Assembly (NCBI GenBank): GCA_002408125.1
Contig: DHQO01000018.1
Span: 1 to 64,000 of the forward strand
DNA from: Hyphomonadaceae bacterium UBA5336
GTDB taxonomy: Bacteria; Pseudomonadota; Alphaproteobacteria; Caulobacterales; Hyphomonadaceae
Length of the DNA stretch: 64,000 bases
Direction of reading: 5' to 3'
Within the stretch, counting starts at the first letter, position 1; the number at the start of each line of letters is the position of its first letter. A program made the position numbers and the translations under genes. This document shows positions 15,915 through 23,733 of this stretch, piece after piece. The notes beneath the pieces were generated by a model. That model made no database searches and had not been told where the DNA came from. It worked only from the letters and a program-made list of their open reading frames with translations.

Positions 15915-15981
15915 CCGCCCTCTCCCCTCCCAACCGCCCCAATGGTGCGACCCTGTGGGCGGTTGGGAGGGGAGAGGGCGG
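15915..15981. repeat. Perfect 25-bp inverted repeat in a divergent intergenic region
   Basis: The arm at 15915-15939 (starting CCGCCCTCTCCCCTCCC) is the exact reverse complement of 15957-15981, with a 17-nt loop between. It lies between the ProX start at 15876 and the DUF6065 start at 16014. It lacks a T-run on either side, so a simple terminator is unlikely. Confidence 0.9.
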
Positions 15982-16013
15982 CACGCGAAGCGTATCAGGC
16001 GGGAGTAAGGTAC

Positions 16014-16748
16014 ATGCAGCTCGATTGCTATAAAATCTACGAGGTTGCCCCGGAAATCGTGCCGGCGCGTTCCCAGCGCGACTGGATGGATGCCTTCCCG
16101 GACCGCCACCCCTATCGCTGCCTGCCGCTGACCATGGCCAATTCCACCGGCTGGGAGATCCTCTGCCCACTCGACGTGAAGATCGTCTGGGATGGCGGGC
16201 CGATGGAGGAGAACCTCCAGCTCCTGACTACCGGCGATCCGCGCGCGCTGGCCGCCTTCGCCGACAGCCATTTCCGGCGCGGCATCGTCACCTTCCATAC
16301 CGGACACCTCTTTCGCACACCGCCCGGCTGGGGCGTCTGGGCGACCGGCGCGCCGAACTGGCCGAAGGATGGTATCGCGCCGCTGACCGGCCTCATTGAA
16401 ACGGACTGGCTGCCCTTTCCCTTCACCATGAACTGGCAGATGACCCGGCCCGGCGAGGTGGTTTTCAAAAAGGGCGAGCCCTTCTGCTTCATCACGCTGA
16501 TGGAACATCGCAAGCTGGAAGAGATCACGCCGGAGCGGAAGCTGCTCTCGTCAAACCCCGACCTGGTGAAGGAATACGAGGCCTGGCGCGACAGCCGGAC
16601 GGACTTCAACAAGCGCCTCGGCGAAGGCGAGCAGAACGCCATGAAGGAGCGCTGGCAACGCCACTATATGCGCGGGCAGACCGTCACAGGCGGCGGCGCG
16701 GACGGCCACCAGACCAAGCGGCGCATGAACAAGCCGGTCGACACCTGA
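16014..16748 (+). CDS. DUF6065 family protein
   Basis: A 244-aa soluble protein beginning MQLDCYKIYEVAPEIVPA, with the Trp-rich core TPPGWGVWATGAPNWPKDGI and FTMNWQMTRPGEVVFKKGEPFCFI that I associate with DUF6065. The function is unknown; the family is often encoded near oxygenase or peptide-modification genes, but here it stands alone. ATG at 16014 has GGGAG about 10 bp upstream. The frame is open further 5' through the 25-bp inverted repeat, which I exclude. The C-terminus is basic and helical (MKERWQRHYMRGQ). Confidence 0.75.
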   Translation: MQLDCYKIYEVAPEIVPARSQRDWMDAFPDRHPYRCLPLTMANSTGWEILCPLDVKIVWDGGPMEENLQLLTTGDPRALAAFADSHFRRGIVTFHTGHLFRTPPGWGVWATGAPNWPKDGIAPLTGLIETDWLPFPFTMNWQMTRPGEVVFKKGEPFCFITLMEHRKLEEITPERKLLSSNPDLVKEYEAWRDSRTDFNKRLGEGEQNAMKERWQRHYMRGQTVTGGGADGHQTKRRMNKPVDT

Positions 16749-16900
16749 TACGGGGCAAAAGGCTTTGACTTGGTGGGCGAACATCGCTGCCATACTTTCT
16801 CCCTACCGGATCTGCTCGTCCGGGTGCGGGATCGGGATGATCGCATAGGGCGACATCTTCCCGTCCAGATGACCAATGCCAGTTCCCGGGGATTTTTCAT

Positions 16901-17236
16901 ATGCGCAAATTGCTCACTCTTGCCGCGCTCGGCGCCCTGATCGCGGGTCCGGCGCTCGCTGATTCCATGACCTTCGAATTCGCCGCCGAGGGCGAGGACG
17001 GTGTCCTGGTCGCGACCTTTGTCGATGATGGCACCTACAAGGCCTCCGACGACAGCGCCGGCACTTATGTCTGGGACCTTGAGACCGCGACCCTGTGCGC
17101 CACATCCGATGCCGGCGAAGAGACCTGTGTAACCTTCGAGGATATCTCTCAGCAGCCCGTCGTGGGCCTGACCACGCCCTTTACGGCCACGAACGGTGCC
17201 AAAGGCATCGCGACGATCACGGCGATGGTTCCCTAA
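16901..17236 (+). CDS. Small secreted protein of unknown function
   Basis: A 111-aa protein with a clear signal peptide (MRKLLTLAALGALIAGPALA, cleavage likely after residue 20). The mature part of ~90 residues is acidic and Thr/Asp-rich, with two cysteines (LCATSDAGEETCV) that could form a disulfide in the periplasm. Repeated short beta-like stretches (MTFEFAAEG, VLVATFVDDGTYKA, YVWDLETATL) suggest a small beta domain. No family recognised. It is monocistronic: 152 bp of leader before it and a strong terminator after it. Confidence 0.75.
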   Translation: MRKLLTLAALGALIAGPALADSMTFEFAAEGEDGVLVATFVDDGTYKASDDSAGTYVWDLETATLCATSDAGEETCVTFEDISQQPVVGLTTPFTATNGAKGIATITAMVP

Positions 17237-17264
17237 CTGCAGGGCATTCGGATGCACCCTCCAG

Positions 17265-17293
17265 GCGCCCGCGAGCCCACTCGCGGGCGCTTT
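17265..17293 (+). terminator. Rho-independent terminator
   Basis: GCGCCCGCGAG (17265-17275) and CTCGCGGGCGC (17280-17290) form an 11-bp perfect stem with a CCCA loop, followed by TTT. It ends the small secreted protein transcript. Confidence 0.85.
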
Positions 17294-17366
17294 GCGTCGG
17301 GACAGGACTACACAAGCTCAAGCCGCACGCGTAGGCATGCCGCAAGACGAGACGGAGGAGAGACAC

Positions 17367-18119
17367 ATGCTGACGGCCGACCTGACAGGAAAGACCACCC
17401 TGGTGACGGGCGCCTCTTCCGGCTTTGGCGCCCACTTCTCCCGCGTGCTGGCCGCCAGCGGCGCGACGGTGATCGCCGCAGCGCGCCGCGAGGACCGGCT
17501 GCAGGCGCTGGTGAAGGATATCGAGGGCGCCGGCGGGCGCGCCTCCGCCCTGGCGCTGGATGTCAGCGACGGGGAGGCGGTGCGGGCCGTCTTCGAGCAG
17601 GTCGGCGCGGTGGATATCGTGGTCAACAATGCCGGCGTGGTGGGCGACACACGCTCCATCGACACGCCCGAAGAGGAGTGGCGCTGGACCTATGACGTGA
17701 ACACGCACGGGGTGTTCTTCGTCGCCCAGGCCGCCGCCCGGGCCATGATCGCGCGCGGGGCCGGCGGATCGATCATCAACATCGCCTCGATCACGGGACT
17801 GCGCCCGCAAGCCGGCAGCACGGCCTACAGCTCCTCGAAAGCCGCAGTGATCCACATGACGCGGAGCCTTGCCCTGGACTGGGCCCGCTACGGCATCCGC
17901 GTGAACGCCATCGCGCCGGGTTACTTCTCGACCGACCTGAATGACGAGTTTCTCAAGAGCGACTATGGCCAGGCACTGATAAAGCGCGTGCCCCAGCGCC
18001 GCTCAGGGGAGTATCACGAACTGGATGGCGCGCTGTTGCTGCTCGCCAGCGAGGCCTCCAGCTACATGACCGGCAGCTGCATCACCGTGGATGGCGGGCA
18101 TCTGTGCGCAGCGCTTTGA
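17367..18119 (+). CDS. SDR-family oxidoreductase
   Basis: A 250-aa short-chain dehydrogenase. The nucleotide motif is TLVTGASSGFGAHFSRVLAA (TGxxxGxG form). NNAG follows at about residue 88, then the catalytic Ser (INIASITGL) and YSSSK, and the C-terminal SYMTGSCITVDGGHLC typical of classical SDRs. An Arg in AAARREDRL after strand two suggests NADP preference. The substrate is unknown. The frame is open upstream, but the ATG at 17367 with GACGGAGGAGAG before it is the clear start. Convergent with the TadE-like gene. Confidence 0.9.
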   Translation: MLTADLTGKTTLVTGASSGFGAHFSRVLAASGATVIAAARREDRLQALVKDIEGAGGRASALALDVSDGEAVRAVFEQVGAVDIVVNNAGVVGDTRSIDTPEEEWRWTYDVNTHGVFFVAQAAARAMIARGAGGSIINIASITGLRPQAGSTAYSSSKAAVIHMTRSLALDWARYGIRVNAIAPGYFSTDLNDEFLKSDYGQALIKRVPQRRSGEYHELDGALLLLASEASSYMTGSCITVDGGHLCAAL

Positions 18120-18125
18120 CGCGCG

Positions 18126-18536
18126 CTAGCTGATCACCACGGTGGACCTGGACTGTTCGATCGTGCCCAGCACGCCATCGAGATAGGGCGCAAATGTCGT
18201 AAAGCCCTGGGTGGCGGTAATCGTCACGGTCGAGCCGACCGCCTTGGCCCCGCCATCGTCCCAGACGGCCGAAACGCTCGGTGCGGCGTCCGGGGAGAAG
18301 GCATATTCCAGCACCACGGCACGCAGCGAATCCTCGGTCGCCTCGGCGGCGCTGTCAGCGCTCGACACCATGGCCACGCGCGCGGCCCGGTCGACACCGG
18401 CCTCCAGCGCCTGGCTCGTCATCACATAGCGGCTGACATCCAGGAGGGCGACGACCGAATAGAGCACAAGCGGCGCGACCATGGCGAACTCCACCGCCGT
18501 CGCGCCGGAACGGTTGCGCAGGAATACGGCTTTCAC
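18126..18536 (-). CDS. TadE-like pseudopilin-type protein
   Basis: A 136-aa protein starting MKAVFLRNRSGATAVEFAMVAPLVLYS: the RSGxxAVEFA segment followed by a hydrophobic helix is the TadE-like signature. TadE/TadF-like proteins are processed by a prepilin peptidase and act in Flp pilus assembly or secretion. The GTG at 18534-18536 is preceded by GGAGGG and overlaps the previous stop (GTGA). It is third of three coupled genes. No tad ATPase, secretin or Flp pilin is in the window. Confidence 0.8.
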   Translation of the reverse strand: MKAVFLRNRSGATAVEFAMVAPLVLYSVVALLDVSRYVMTSQALEAGVDRAARVAMVSSADSAAEATEDSLRAVVLEYAFSPDAAPSVSAVWDDGGAKAVGSTVTITATQGFTTFAPYLDGVLGTIEQSRSTVVIS

Positions 18537-18994
18537 TGAACCCTCCACGCGGTCTGGACGGCGATCTGGTCGTTCTTCACCAGGCCGTCGAAGAAGATAT
18601 GGCTGTAGGGCCGCGTGACGGTGACCACGCGCCAGACCACCTGTTCGTCGGCCGGCCCGCAATAGCCGGTATGCTCACCGCCTTCCGCACCACCGGTGGC
18701 ATAGAGCCGGTCGGGATCCTCGCAGGCGGTGGTGATCGTGGCCGATGCGCCCGTGCCGGCAGCGGCCTCCAGCAGCACTTCGGCCTGATCGTCGGTATAG
18801 CTTTCAGGTGACTGGGCGATGGAGATCATCACATTGTGCACCGCCTCGCGCATCTGCTTGCTTTCGGTGCGCATGTGCAGGAACTCGCCAGTCGCCAGGC
18901 TGAGCGGGGCCAGGAACAGCGAGAAGATCAGCCCTGCCTCAAGCGCGGCCGTGCCCTTCCGGTCGCGGGCCCAGGATAGGATCTGGCGGTACAT
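18533..18994 (-). CDS. TadE/TadF-like protein
   Basis: A 153-aa protein beginning MYRQILSWARDRKGTAALEAGLIFSLFLAPLS. The KGTAALEAGL motif followed by a membrane helix marks a TadE-like N-terminus, and the remainder is a ~100-residue extracytoplasmic domain with two cysteines (TACEDPD, GYCGPAD). The ATG at 18992-18994 overlaps the preceding stop (TGATG). The frame continues 5' but that part belongs to the upstream gene's end. It is the middle gene of a tadG-tadE/F-like operon; role inferred from family. Confidence 0.78.
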   Translation of the reverse strand: MYRQILSWARDRKGTAALEAGLIFSLFLAPLSLATGEFLHMRTESKQMREAVHNVMISIAQSPESYTDDQAEVLLEAAAGTGASATITTACEDPDRLYATGGAEGGEHTGYCGPADEQVVWRVVTVTRPYSHIFFDGLVKNDQIAVQTAWRVQ

Positions 18995-20307
18995 CAGTAG
19001 ACCAGCCCCAGCGTGGATGGCGCCCCGCCCCATGTCTCGGCCAGGCCATAGGGCTCGTTGACATCGATATAGAGGCCGGCATTGCCGGTCATCTCGATGG
19101 AATTGGCGATCACATAGGTCGCCTTGTCATAGGTGGTGATCTGCGCGTTGTTGGAGATCACCAGGTCGCAGTCGCCGAAATAGAGGATGCCGTCGAACTG
19201 GAAACTCGCCCCGCCGGCAAAGGTGGCGGTCTTGTTCGCGCCCCAGCTCTCCTGGCAATTGTCGGCGTCCGAGCGCCAGAAGGCGATGCCGGCGGTTTCG
19301 CCGCTCTCCGGCGCGATCCAGTTGCGCACGCCCGAGCCGTCGGTGACCTCGAACTTCCCGCCACTGAGCATGATCACCGACACGCCGGGATCCATGGTGA
19401 TGGCCGTGCCGTTGACCGAGCGGAAATCCCCACCGGTGATGTAATAGACGCCCGCCTGCATGTGCACGGAGTTGTTGTTGCTCGCCAGGATGCCGTTGGA
19501 ATAGATCCCCGGCTCGATCTCGACATGGTTGCCGCCGCCATGGACCCGGTTCTGCGGGCTGACCCGGTTGGGGCCGGAGGCGACCGGCGTGAAATCCAGC
19601 ACCGGGTTGGAGCGCGCCGGCGCGTTTTCAGACAGATTGTCGATCTGCAGCACGTTGCCGCCACCATTCGACTGGTCATAGGTGCCGACCGCGCTGACAT
19701 TGCGAGCATAGAGCTGGCCATTGTCGAGATAGATCGACTGGCGCTGGGTCTGCCAGCTTTCCAGCGGCGAATAGCTGGCATTTGAGTGCAAGTCACAGCC
19801 GGTCAGGTTCATCGTGGCATTGTTGTGGATCTTCACGCCGAACCGGTTGCCGTCCCAGCTGCCGGTATTGGGCGTCTCGGCCAGGGTCTGCACGCAGGCG
19901 CCCGATGCCCCGCCAGATCCGCTGAGGCCGATACCGGCCCGGGCCGTAAGCGCCTTGGCGCCAGCCCCGAAGATGCGCGCGAAATAGGATTCAGAGACAC
20001 GCGAGGCGGTGACCATCAGGACGGAATTGCCGTTCACGGTCTCTTCGCTGGCCCACAGGCTGAGCGCGCCGGAGGGGTCGAGCAGGGTGGCCTGTTCGGC
20101 CAGCATGGCGTTGATGTTTCCCGCGCCATTGCCCGGCGTATAGTCCGGCACCGCCGCAAAGGCGGCCAGGTCGGCATATTGCTGCAGCTCTGCCTGGTCC
20201 GACCGCCAGAGGCTGAGATCGAACACAAAGGCAGCGCCACCCACGAGCAAGCTCACCATGAGTGTCATCAACGGTAATGCTGATCCGCGCGTATTCCGCC
20301 AGAACAA
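18994..20307 (-). CDS. TadG-like protein with beta-rich C-terminal domain
   Basis: A 437-aa envelope protein. Residues 1-45 (RGSALPLMTLMVSLLVGGAAFVFDLSLW, then DQAELQQYADLAAFAA) match the TadG/Flp pilus assembly N-terminus. Residues ~130-435 are rich in Asn/Gly repeats such as NNATMNLTGCDLH, GGGNVLQIDN and GGGNHVEIEPGIY, suggesting a right-handed beta-helix with four or more cysteines. The start is a TTG at 20305-20307, with GAGGGAAG 5-12 bp upstream. It leads the three-gene tad-like operon. The target of the surface domain is unknown. Confidence 0.78.
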   Translation of the reverse strand: MFWRNTRGSALPLMTLMVSLLVGGAAFVFDLSLWRSDQAELQQYADLAAFAAVPDYTPGNGAGNINAMLAEQATLLDPSGALSLWASEETVNGNSVLMVTASRVSESYFARIFGAGAKALTARAGIGLSGSGGASGACVQTLAETPNTGSWDGNRFGVKIHNNATMNLTGCDLHSNASYSPLESWQTQRQSIYLDNGQLYARNVSAVGTYDQSNGGGNVLQIDNLSENAPARSNPVLDFTPVASGPNRVSPQNRVHGGGNHVEIEPGIYSNGILASNNNSVHMQAGVYYITGGDFRSVNGTAITMDPGVSVIMLSGGKFEVTDGSGVRNWIAPESGETAGIAFWRSDADNCQESWGANKTATFAGGASFQFDGILYFGDCDLVISNNAQITTYDKATYVIANSIEMTGNAGLYIDVNEPYGLAETWGGAPSTLGLVY

Positions 20308-20406
20308 TGTACTTCCCTCGATTGTCGCCTTCTATCTGTATACCCTTGTATTCGGGCGGTGTTCAGAAACTGGCAACGCAGGGATTTTAACTCTTCTGCA
20401 GGGCGC

Positions 20407-20434
20407 AAGCTCCTGTTCAGGTTAACAGGAGCTT
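20407..20434. other. 11-bp hairpin in the rpsD leader
   Basis: AAGCTCCTGTT (20407-20417) and AACAGGAGCTT (20424-20434) form a perfect stem around a 6-nt loop. It lies between the TadG-like start and rpsD, upstream of the candidate rpsD promoter. No T-run follows. The rest of 20308-20585 shows no gene. Confidence 0.7.
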
Positions 20435-20457
20435 TCCGCGCCGACTGGCCGGGCGAC

Positions 20458-20486
20458 TTGACGCCGGCCCGGTTTTGGCGTTTATC
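20458..20486 (+). promoter_or_regulatory. Candidate sigma-70 type promoter for rpsD
   Basis: TTGACG (20458-20463) is separated by 17 bp from TTTATC (20481-20486). That places a transcript start about 90 bp before the rpsD ATG. The match is inferred by eye and is the best candidate in this gap. Confidence 0.4.
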
Positions 20487-20585
20487 CGCCCCCTTCAAGG
20501 ACGGGTTGGTGCAGCTTCCGCCGTTGCAATCGCAGCGTTCAATGATGACGCGTTGCCGGACTGCGCTGAAAACTAGAGGTACTAC

Positions 20586-21203
20586 ATGTCACGTCGTCAC
20601 TCGACGAAGTACAAGATCGACCGCCGTGTCGGTGAGAATATCTGGGGCCGCCCCAAGTCTCCGGTCAACAAGCGCCAGTACAAGCCGGGCCAGCACGGCC
20701 AGGGCCGCCGCGCCAAGACCTCTGACTATGGTCTCCAATTGATGGCCAAGCAGAAGCTCAAATTCTACTATGGCGACATCACCGAAAAGCAGTTCCGCAA
20801 AACCTATGACGAAGCCGCGCGCCGCAAGGGCAACACCGCGGAAAACCTGATCGGCCTGCTCGAAAGCCGTCTGGACGCCTTTGTCTACCGCTCGAAATTC
20901 GTGCCCACCATCTTCGCCGCGCGCCAGTTCGTGAACCACGGCCATGTGAAGGTGAATGGCACCAAGGTGAACATCCCCTCCTATCGCCTCAAGCCCGGCG
21001 ACGTTGTCGAAGTGCGCGAGAAATCCCGCTCGATGGCGCTGGTGCTGGAAGCCCTCGGCTCGGCCGAGCGCGACATTCCCGAATATCTCGATGTTGATCC
21101 CAAGAAGATGACCTCGACCTTCGTCCGCGTGCCGGAACTGGCCGACGTGCCCTACCCGGTCCAGATGGAACCGTCCCAGGTCGTGGAATACTACTCTTCC
21201 TAG
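20586..21203 (+). CDS. rpsD: 30S ribosomal protein S4
   Basis: A 205-aa primary 16S rRNA-binding protein. It starts MSRRHSTKYKIDRRVGENIW, the alphaproteobacterial form without the zinc cysteines. The S4 RNA-binding domain spans about residues 90-155 (LLESRLDAFVYRSKFVPTIF, VNHGHVKVNGTKVNIPSY, LKPGDVVEVREKS). It ends VVEYYSS, typical of S4. The gene is alone rather than in the alpha operon, as in other Alphaproteobacteria. A strong terminator follows. Confidence 0.99.
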   Translation: MSRRHSTKYKIDRRVGENIWGRPKSPVNKRQYKPGQHGQGRRAKTSDYGLQLMAKQKLKFYYGDITEKQFRKTYDEAARRKGNTAENLIGLLESRLDAFVYRSKFVPTIFAARQFVNHGHVKVNGTKVNIPSYRLKPGDVVEVREKSRSMALVLEALGSAERDIPEYLDVDPKKMTSTFVRVPELADVPYPVQMEPSQVVEYYSS

Positions 21204-21228
21204 GCGCCTGTATCCCTTGAGCTTTCGG

Positions 21229-21258
21229 AAAAGCCCTGCCACGCTAGCGGGGCTTTTT
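21229..21258 (+). terminator. Rho-independent terminator after rpsD
   Basis: AAAAGCCC (21229-21236) pairs with GGGGCTTTTT (21249-21258), giving an 8-bp stem and a T-run. Confidence 0.85.
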
Positions 21259-21273
21259 CAGTTGGAGGTGTGC

Positions 21274-21915
21274 ATGCGACTGATGATGGCCCTATTCGCG
21301 ACAATTGCATGGAGCGGACCCCCGGCAAGCGCACACCCCGTCCCTGAAGAATTCGATTGTCGCATTGAAGATGCCGACAATCCTCTGCCTCATCCGTGTG
21401 CGCTCCTAGTCAAGAGTCTTATCCTGCCAAGCGGGGGGGCAGTCGAGGAACTTTACGCTGTAACGGTTTCCTACAGCCTCACTTATCTCAGTTTGGACTC
21501 ATTGATGTTATGGCGAGATCAAACTGGGTGGTATCTTGATATACATGGTATGTATCAGGACGACGATACTAATACCAATCGTCAGAAAGTCAGGTCTGCA
21601 AGCATTCGATCCGTCAGATACAAGCTGTCCGATACTGAGGTCGGTCCTCTACTTAATGATATTGCCGCAGAAATTCCTGAACTGATTGATTTAGCTCCAT
21701 TTAGGATCGATCCGGCCCCTGATTGTTTAGACGGTTCACGACTGCGCGCATGGATGATGACTCCCTCAGAAGGGTTTATGACGTCGCGACCCAGTTGCAT
21801 GGGGCGGACTCAACTCGACGAATATGCCCAACCGCTATTGGAGTTTGCGATAGCAAAAGACCCGATCTCTGAGCCATTCCTCAGCGGTATGGTTCTGACA
21901 GAAGAAAAACAATGA
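21274..21915 (+). CDS. AT-rich hypothetical secreted protein
   Basis: A 213-aa protein with a signal peptide (MRLMMALFATIAWSGPPASA, then HPVPEEFDC). The mature part has cysteines near residues 29 and 42 and later CLDGSR and SCMGR, possibly two disulfides. No family recognised. The base composition is visibly lower in GC than the neighbours, with rare-looking codons (TTA, AGT, ATA), suggesting recent acquisition. GTTGGAGGTG precedes the ATG. The stop overlaps the ppk2 start (ATGA), so ppk2 may be read from the same transcript. Confidence 0.72.
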   Translation: MRLMMALFATIAWSGPPASAHPVPEEFDCRIEDADNPLPHPCALLVKSLILPSGGAVEELYAVTVSYSLTYLSLDSLMLWRDQTGWYLDIHGMYQDDDTNTNRQKVRSASIRSVRYKLSDTEVGPLLNDIAAEIPELIDLAPFRIDPAPDCLDGSRLRAWMMTPSEGFMTSRPSCMGRTQLDEYAQPLLEFAIAKDPISEPFLSGMVLTEEKQ

Positions 21916-22745
21916 CCCACCCTTCCTTCGAAACCGTCCGCGACGAGCTTGTCGCCAAGCCCGGCAAGTCCTTCGACCTCACCAAACGCCCGACGCGGCA
22001 TCCGGAGCTGTTTGAGGACAAGAAGGAGGCCGAGACCTGCCTGAAGCGCGATGCAGCTGCGATCGACGAGCTGCAGGACAAGCTCTATGCCGAGCGCAGC
22101 CAGGCGCTGCTGGTCGTGCTGCAGGGCATGGATTGCGCCGGCAAGTCGGGCACGATCCGCAAGGTCTTCGCCCTGACCTCCCCGCTCGGCATCACCATCC
22201 GCGCCTTCAAGGCGCCGACCGAGCAGGAAGCCGCCCATGACTTCCTCTGGCGCGTGCACGGCTGCGTGCCCGCCAAGGGCCATATCGGCATTTTCGACCG
22301 CTCCCATTATGAGGATGTGCTGGTGGTGAAGGTGCGCGAATTTGCGCCCGCCGAGGTGGTCGAGCAGCGCTACGAGCAGATCAACACCTTCGAGAAACTG
22401 CTTTGCGAGTCCGGCACGAAGGTCCTGAAATTCATGCTGAATGTCGGCTATGAGGAACAGGGCATTCGTCTTCAGGAGCGCATCACCGAGCCGCACAAGC
22501 GCTGGAAGTTCAATCCCAACGATCTCGATGACCGCCGGCTCTGGCCGGACTTCATGCAGGCCTATGAGACCGCCGTGGAGCGCTGTTCGACCGACCATGC
22601 CCCCTGGTACATCGTGCCAAGCGACAGCCGCACCCGGCGCAATGCCATGATCGCGCGCATCATCCGCGGCACGCTGGAAGAGATGGCCCCGGCCTGGCCG
22701 CAGCCCGATCCGCCGCTGAAGCTGGAGGATTATGATTTCGGGTAA
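21912..22745 (+). CDS. ppk2: Polyphosphate kinase 2 family protein, class III-like
   Basis: A 277-aa PPK2-fold kinase that transfers phosphate between polyphosphate and nucleotides. Walker A is GMDCAGKSGT (near residue 73), Walker B is IFDRSHYEDVLV, and the lid region contains IRLQERITEPHKRWKFN. Length and the GMDxAGKxGTIRxV form resemble class III enzymes that can phosphorylate both AMP and ADP; that assignment is inference. Normal family members often read GKDGT or GKGGT, while here it is GKSGT. Coupled by ATGA to the preceding AT-rich gene. Confidence 0.93.
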   Translation: MTHPSFETVRDELVAKPGKSFDLTKRPTRHPELFEDKKEAETCLKRDAAAIDELQDKLYAERSQALLVVLQGMDCAGKSGTIRKVFALTSPLGITIRAFKAPTEQEAAHDFLWRVHGCVPAKGHIGIFDRSHYEDVLVVKVREFAPAEVVEQRYEQINTFEKLLCESGTKVLKFMLNVGYEEQGIRLQERITEPHKRWKFNPNDLDDRRLWPDFMQAYETAVERCSTDHAPWYIVPSDSRTRRNAMIARIIRGTLEEMAPAWPQPDPPLKLEDYDFG

Positions 22746-22821
22746 GCCATGGATGCAAGCAAGCTTCCCCAACCGGTCACTCGGCGCTAGATTTACCACG
22801 GCAGACTGAGAGGGGAGCCTC

Positions 22822-23733
22822 ATGTCCGGTGTCTTCATTTCGTATCGCCGCGGGGATGCAGCTGCATCGGCCGGGCGCCTGTCGGATCACCTCCGGGCCC
22901 GGCTGGGCGCGCACCAGGTCTTCATGGATGTCGATGGCATTGAGCCCGGTGTGGATTTCCACCAGGTAATCTCCGACAATGTCTCCCAGTGCGATGCCCT
23001 GATCGCCGTGATCGGGCCGGACTGGCTGAGCGAGCGGCTGCACGAGGAAAACGATTTTGTGCGCATCGAGATCTCCGCCGGGCTGGAGCGCAATGTGCGC
23101 GTCATTCCGGTGCTGGTCGACGGAGCGAAGATGCCGCCGGCCGAGAAGCTGCCCGACAGCCTGAAGGGCCTGGCGCGGCGCAATGCGGCGGAGGTCTCCC
23201 ACACGCGCTTTTCCGACGATGCCGGGCGGCTCGCCGATGTGCTCGAGCGGATCATCTCACCCTCCTCGGCGGCGCCGGCGCCGAAGCCTGCAGCGCCGGA
23301 ACCGATCCGCGTGCCGCAGGCCACAGCCGGCCCAGCACGGAGCCTGACCGGACTGGACGAGGGCTTCAAGCGCTTCGAGGTCGACCAGCAGCTGCATGTC
23401 GGCGATGCGATCCCGGAGGACAAGCGCGCCAATGCCGCGGTGAAATGCGGCCTGCCGGAGGGCGAACCGGTGCACGCCCTCGTCGATTTCACGGTGATGA
23501 AGAACGCCAATGATGCCATGCTGGTGACCGAGACGGGCCTGCGGGTGCATCACTCCTCGGCCGATTTTCCCCAGCCGCAATTCATTTCCTGGGCTGACCT
23601 GCTCGCCAACCCTGTCGAGAAACATGGCTGGTGGCAGATTCGCCTGGGCGGGACCCGGATCACCGTGTCCGGGGGGCCCGACCGGGATGTGCTGATCGAC
23701 TTTATCGAGGCGATCAGAGCGGGGCTGGGCTGA
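22822..23733 (+). CDS. TIR-domain protein with a C-terminal PH-like domain
   Basis: A 303-aa protein. Residues 1-~140 are a TIR domain: VFISYRRGDAAASAGRLSDH, FMDVDGIEPGVDF, CDALIAVIGPDWL, FVRIEISAGLERN (E83 is the candidate catalytic glutamate of NAD-cleaving TIRs) and VIPVLVDGAKMP. A Pro/Ala linker (147-172) leads to a ~120-residue beta-rich region (HALVDFTVMKNANDAMLVTE, GLRVHHSS, IRLGGTRITVSGG, then a helix LIDFIEAIRAG) that looks like a bacterial PH/GRAM-type fold. Bacterial TIR proteins often act as NADase effectors or scaffolds. No known immune partner is adjacent. The tail overlaps the opposing GIN gene by 20 bp. Confidence 0.85.
   Translation: MSGVFISYRRGDAAASAGRLSDHLRARLGAHQVFMDVDGIEPGVDFHQVISDNVSQCDALIAVIGPDWLSERLHEENDFVRIEISAGLERNVRVIPVLVDGAKMPPAEKLPDSLKGLARRNAAEVSHTRFSDDAGRLADVLERIISPSSAAPAPKPAAPEPIRVPQATAGPARSLTGLDEGFKRFEVDQQLHVGDAIPEDKRANAAVKCGLPEGEPVHALVDFTVMKNANDAMLVTETGLRVHHSSADFPQPQFISWADLLANPVEKHGWWQIRLGGTRITVSGGPDRDVLIDFIEAIRAGLG

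Noticed and set aside
16803..16856. 17-codon minus-strand ORF (MSPYAIIPIPHPDEQIR)
   Set aside because: It looks protein-like but is short, lies in the leader of the secreted protein gene and has no ribosome site; possibly a fragment of an old gene, not supportable.
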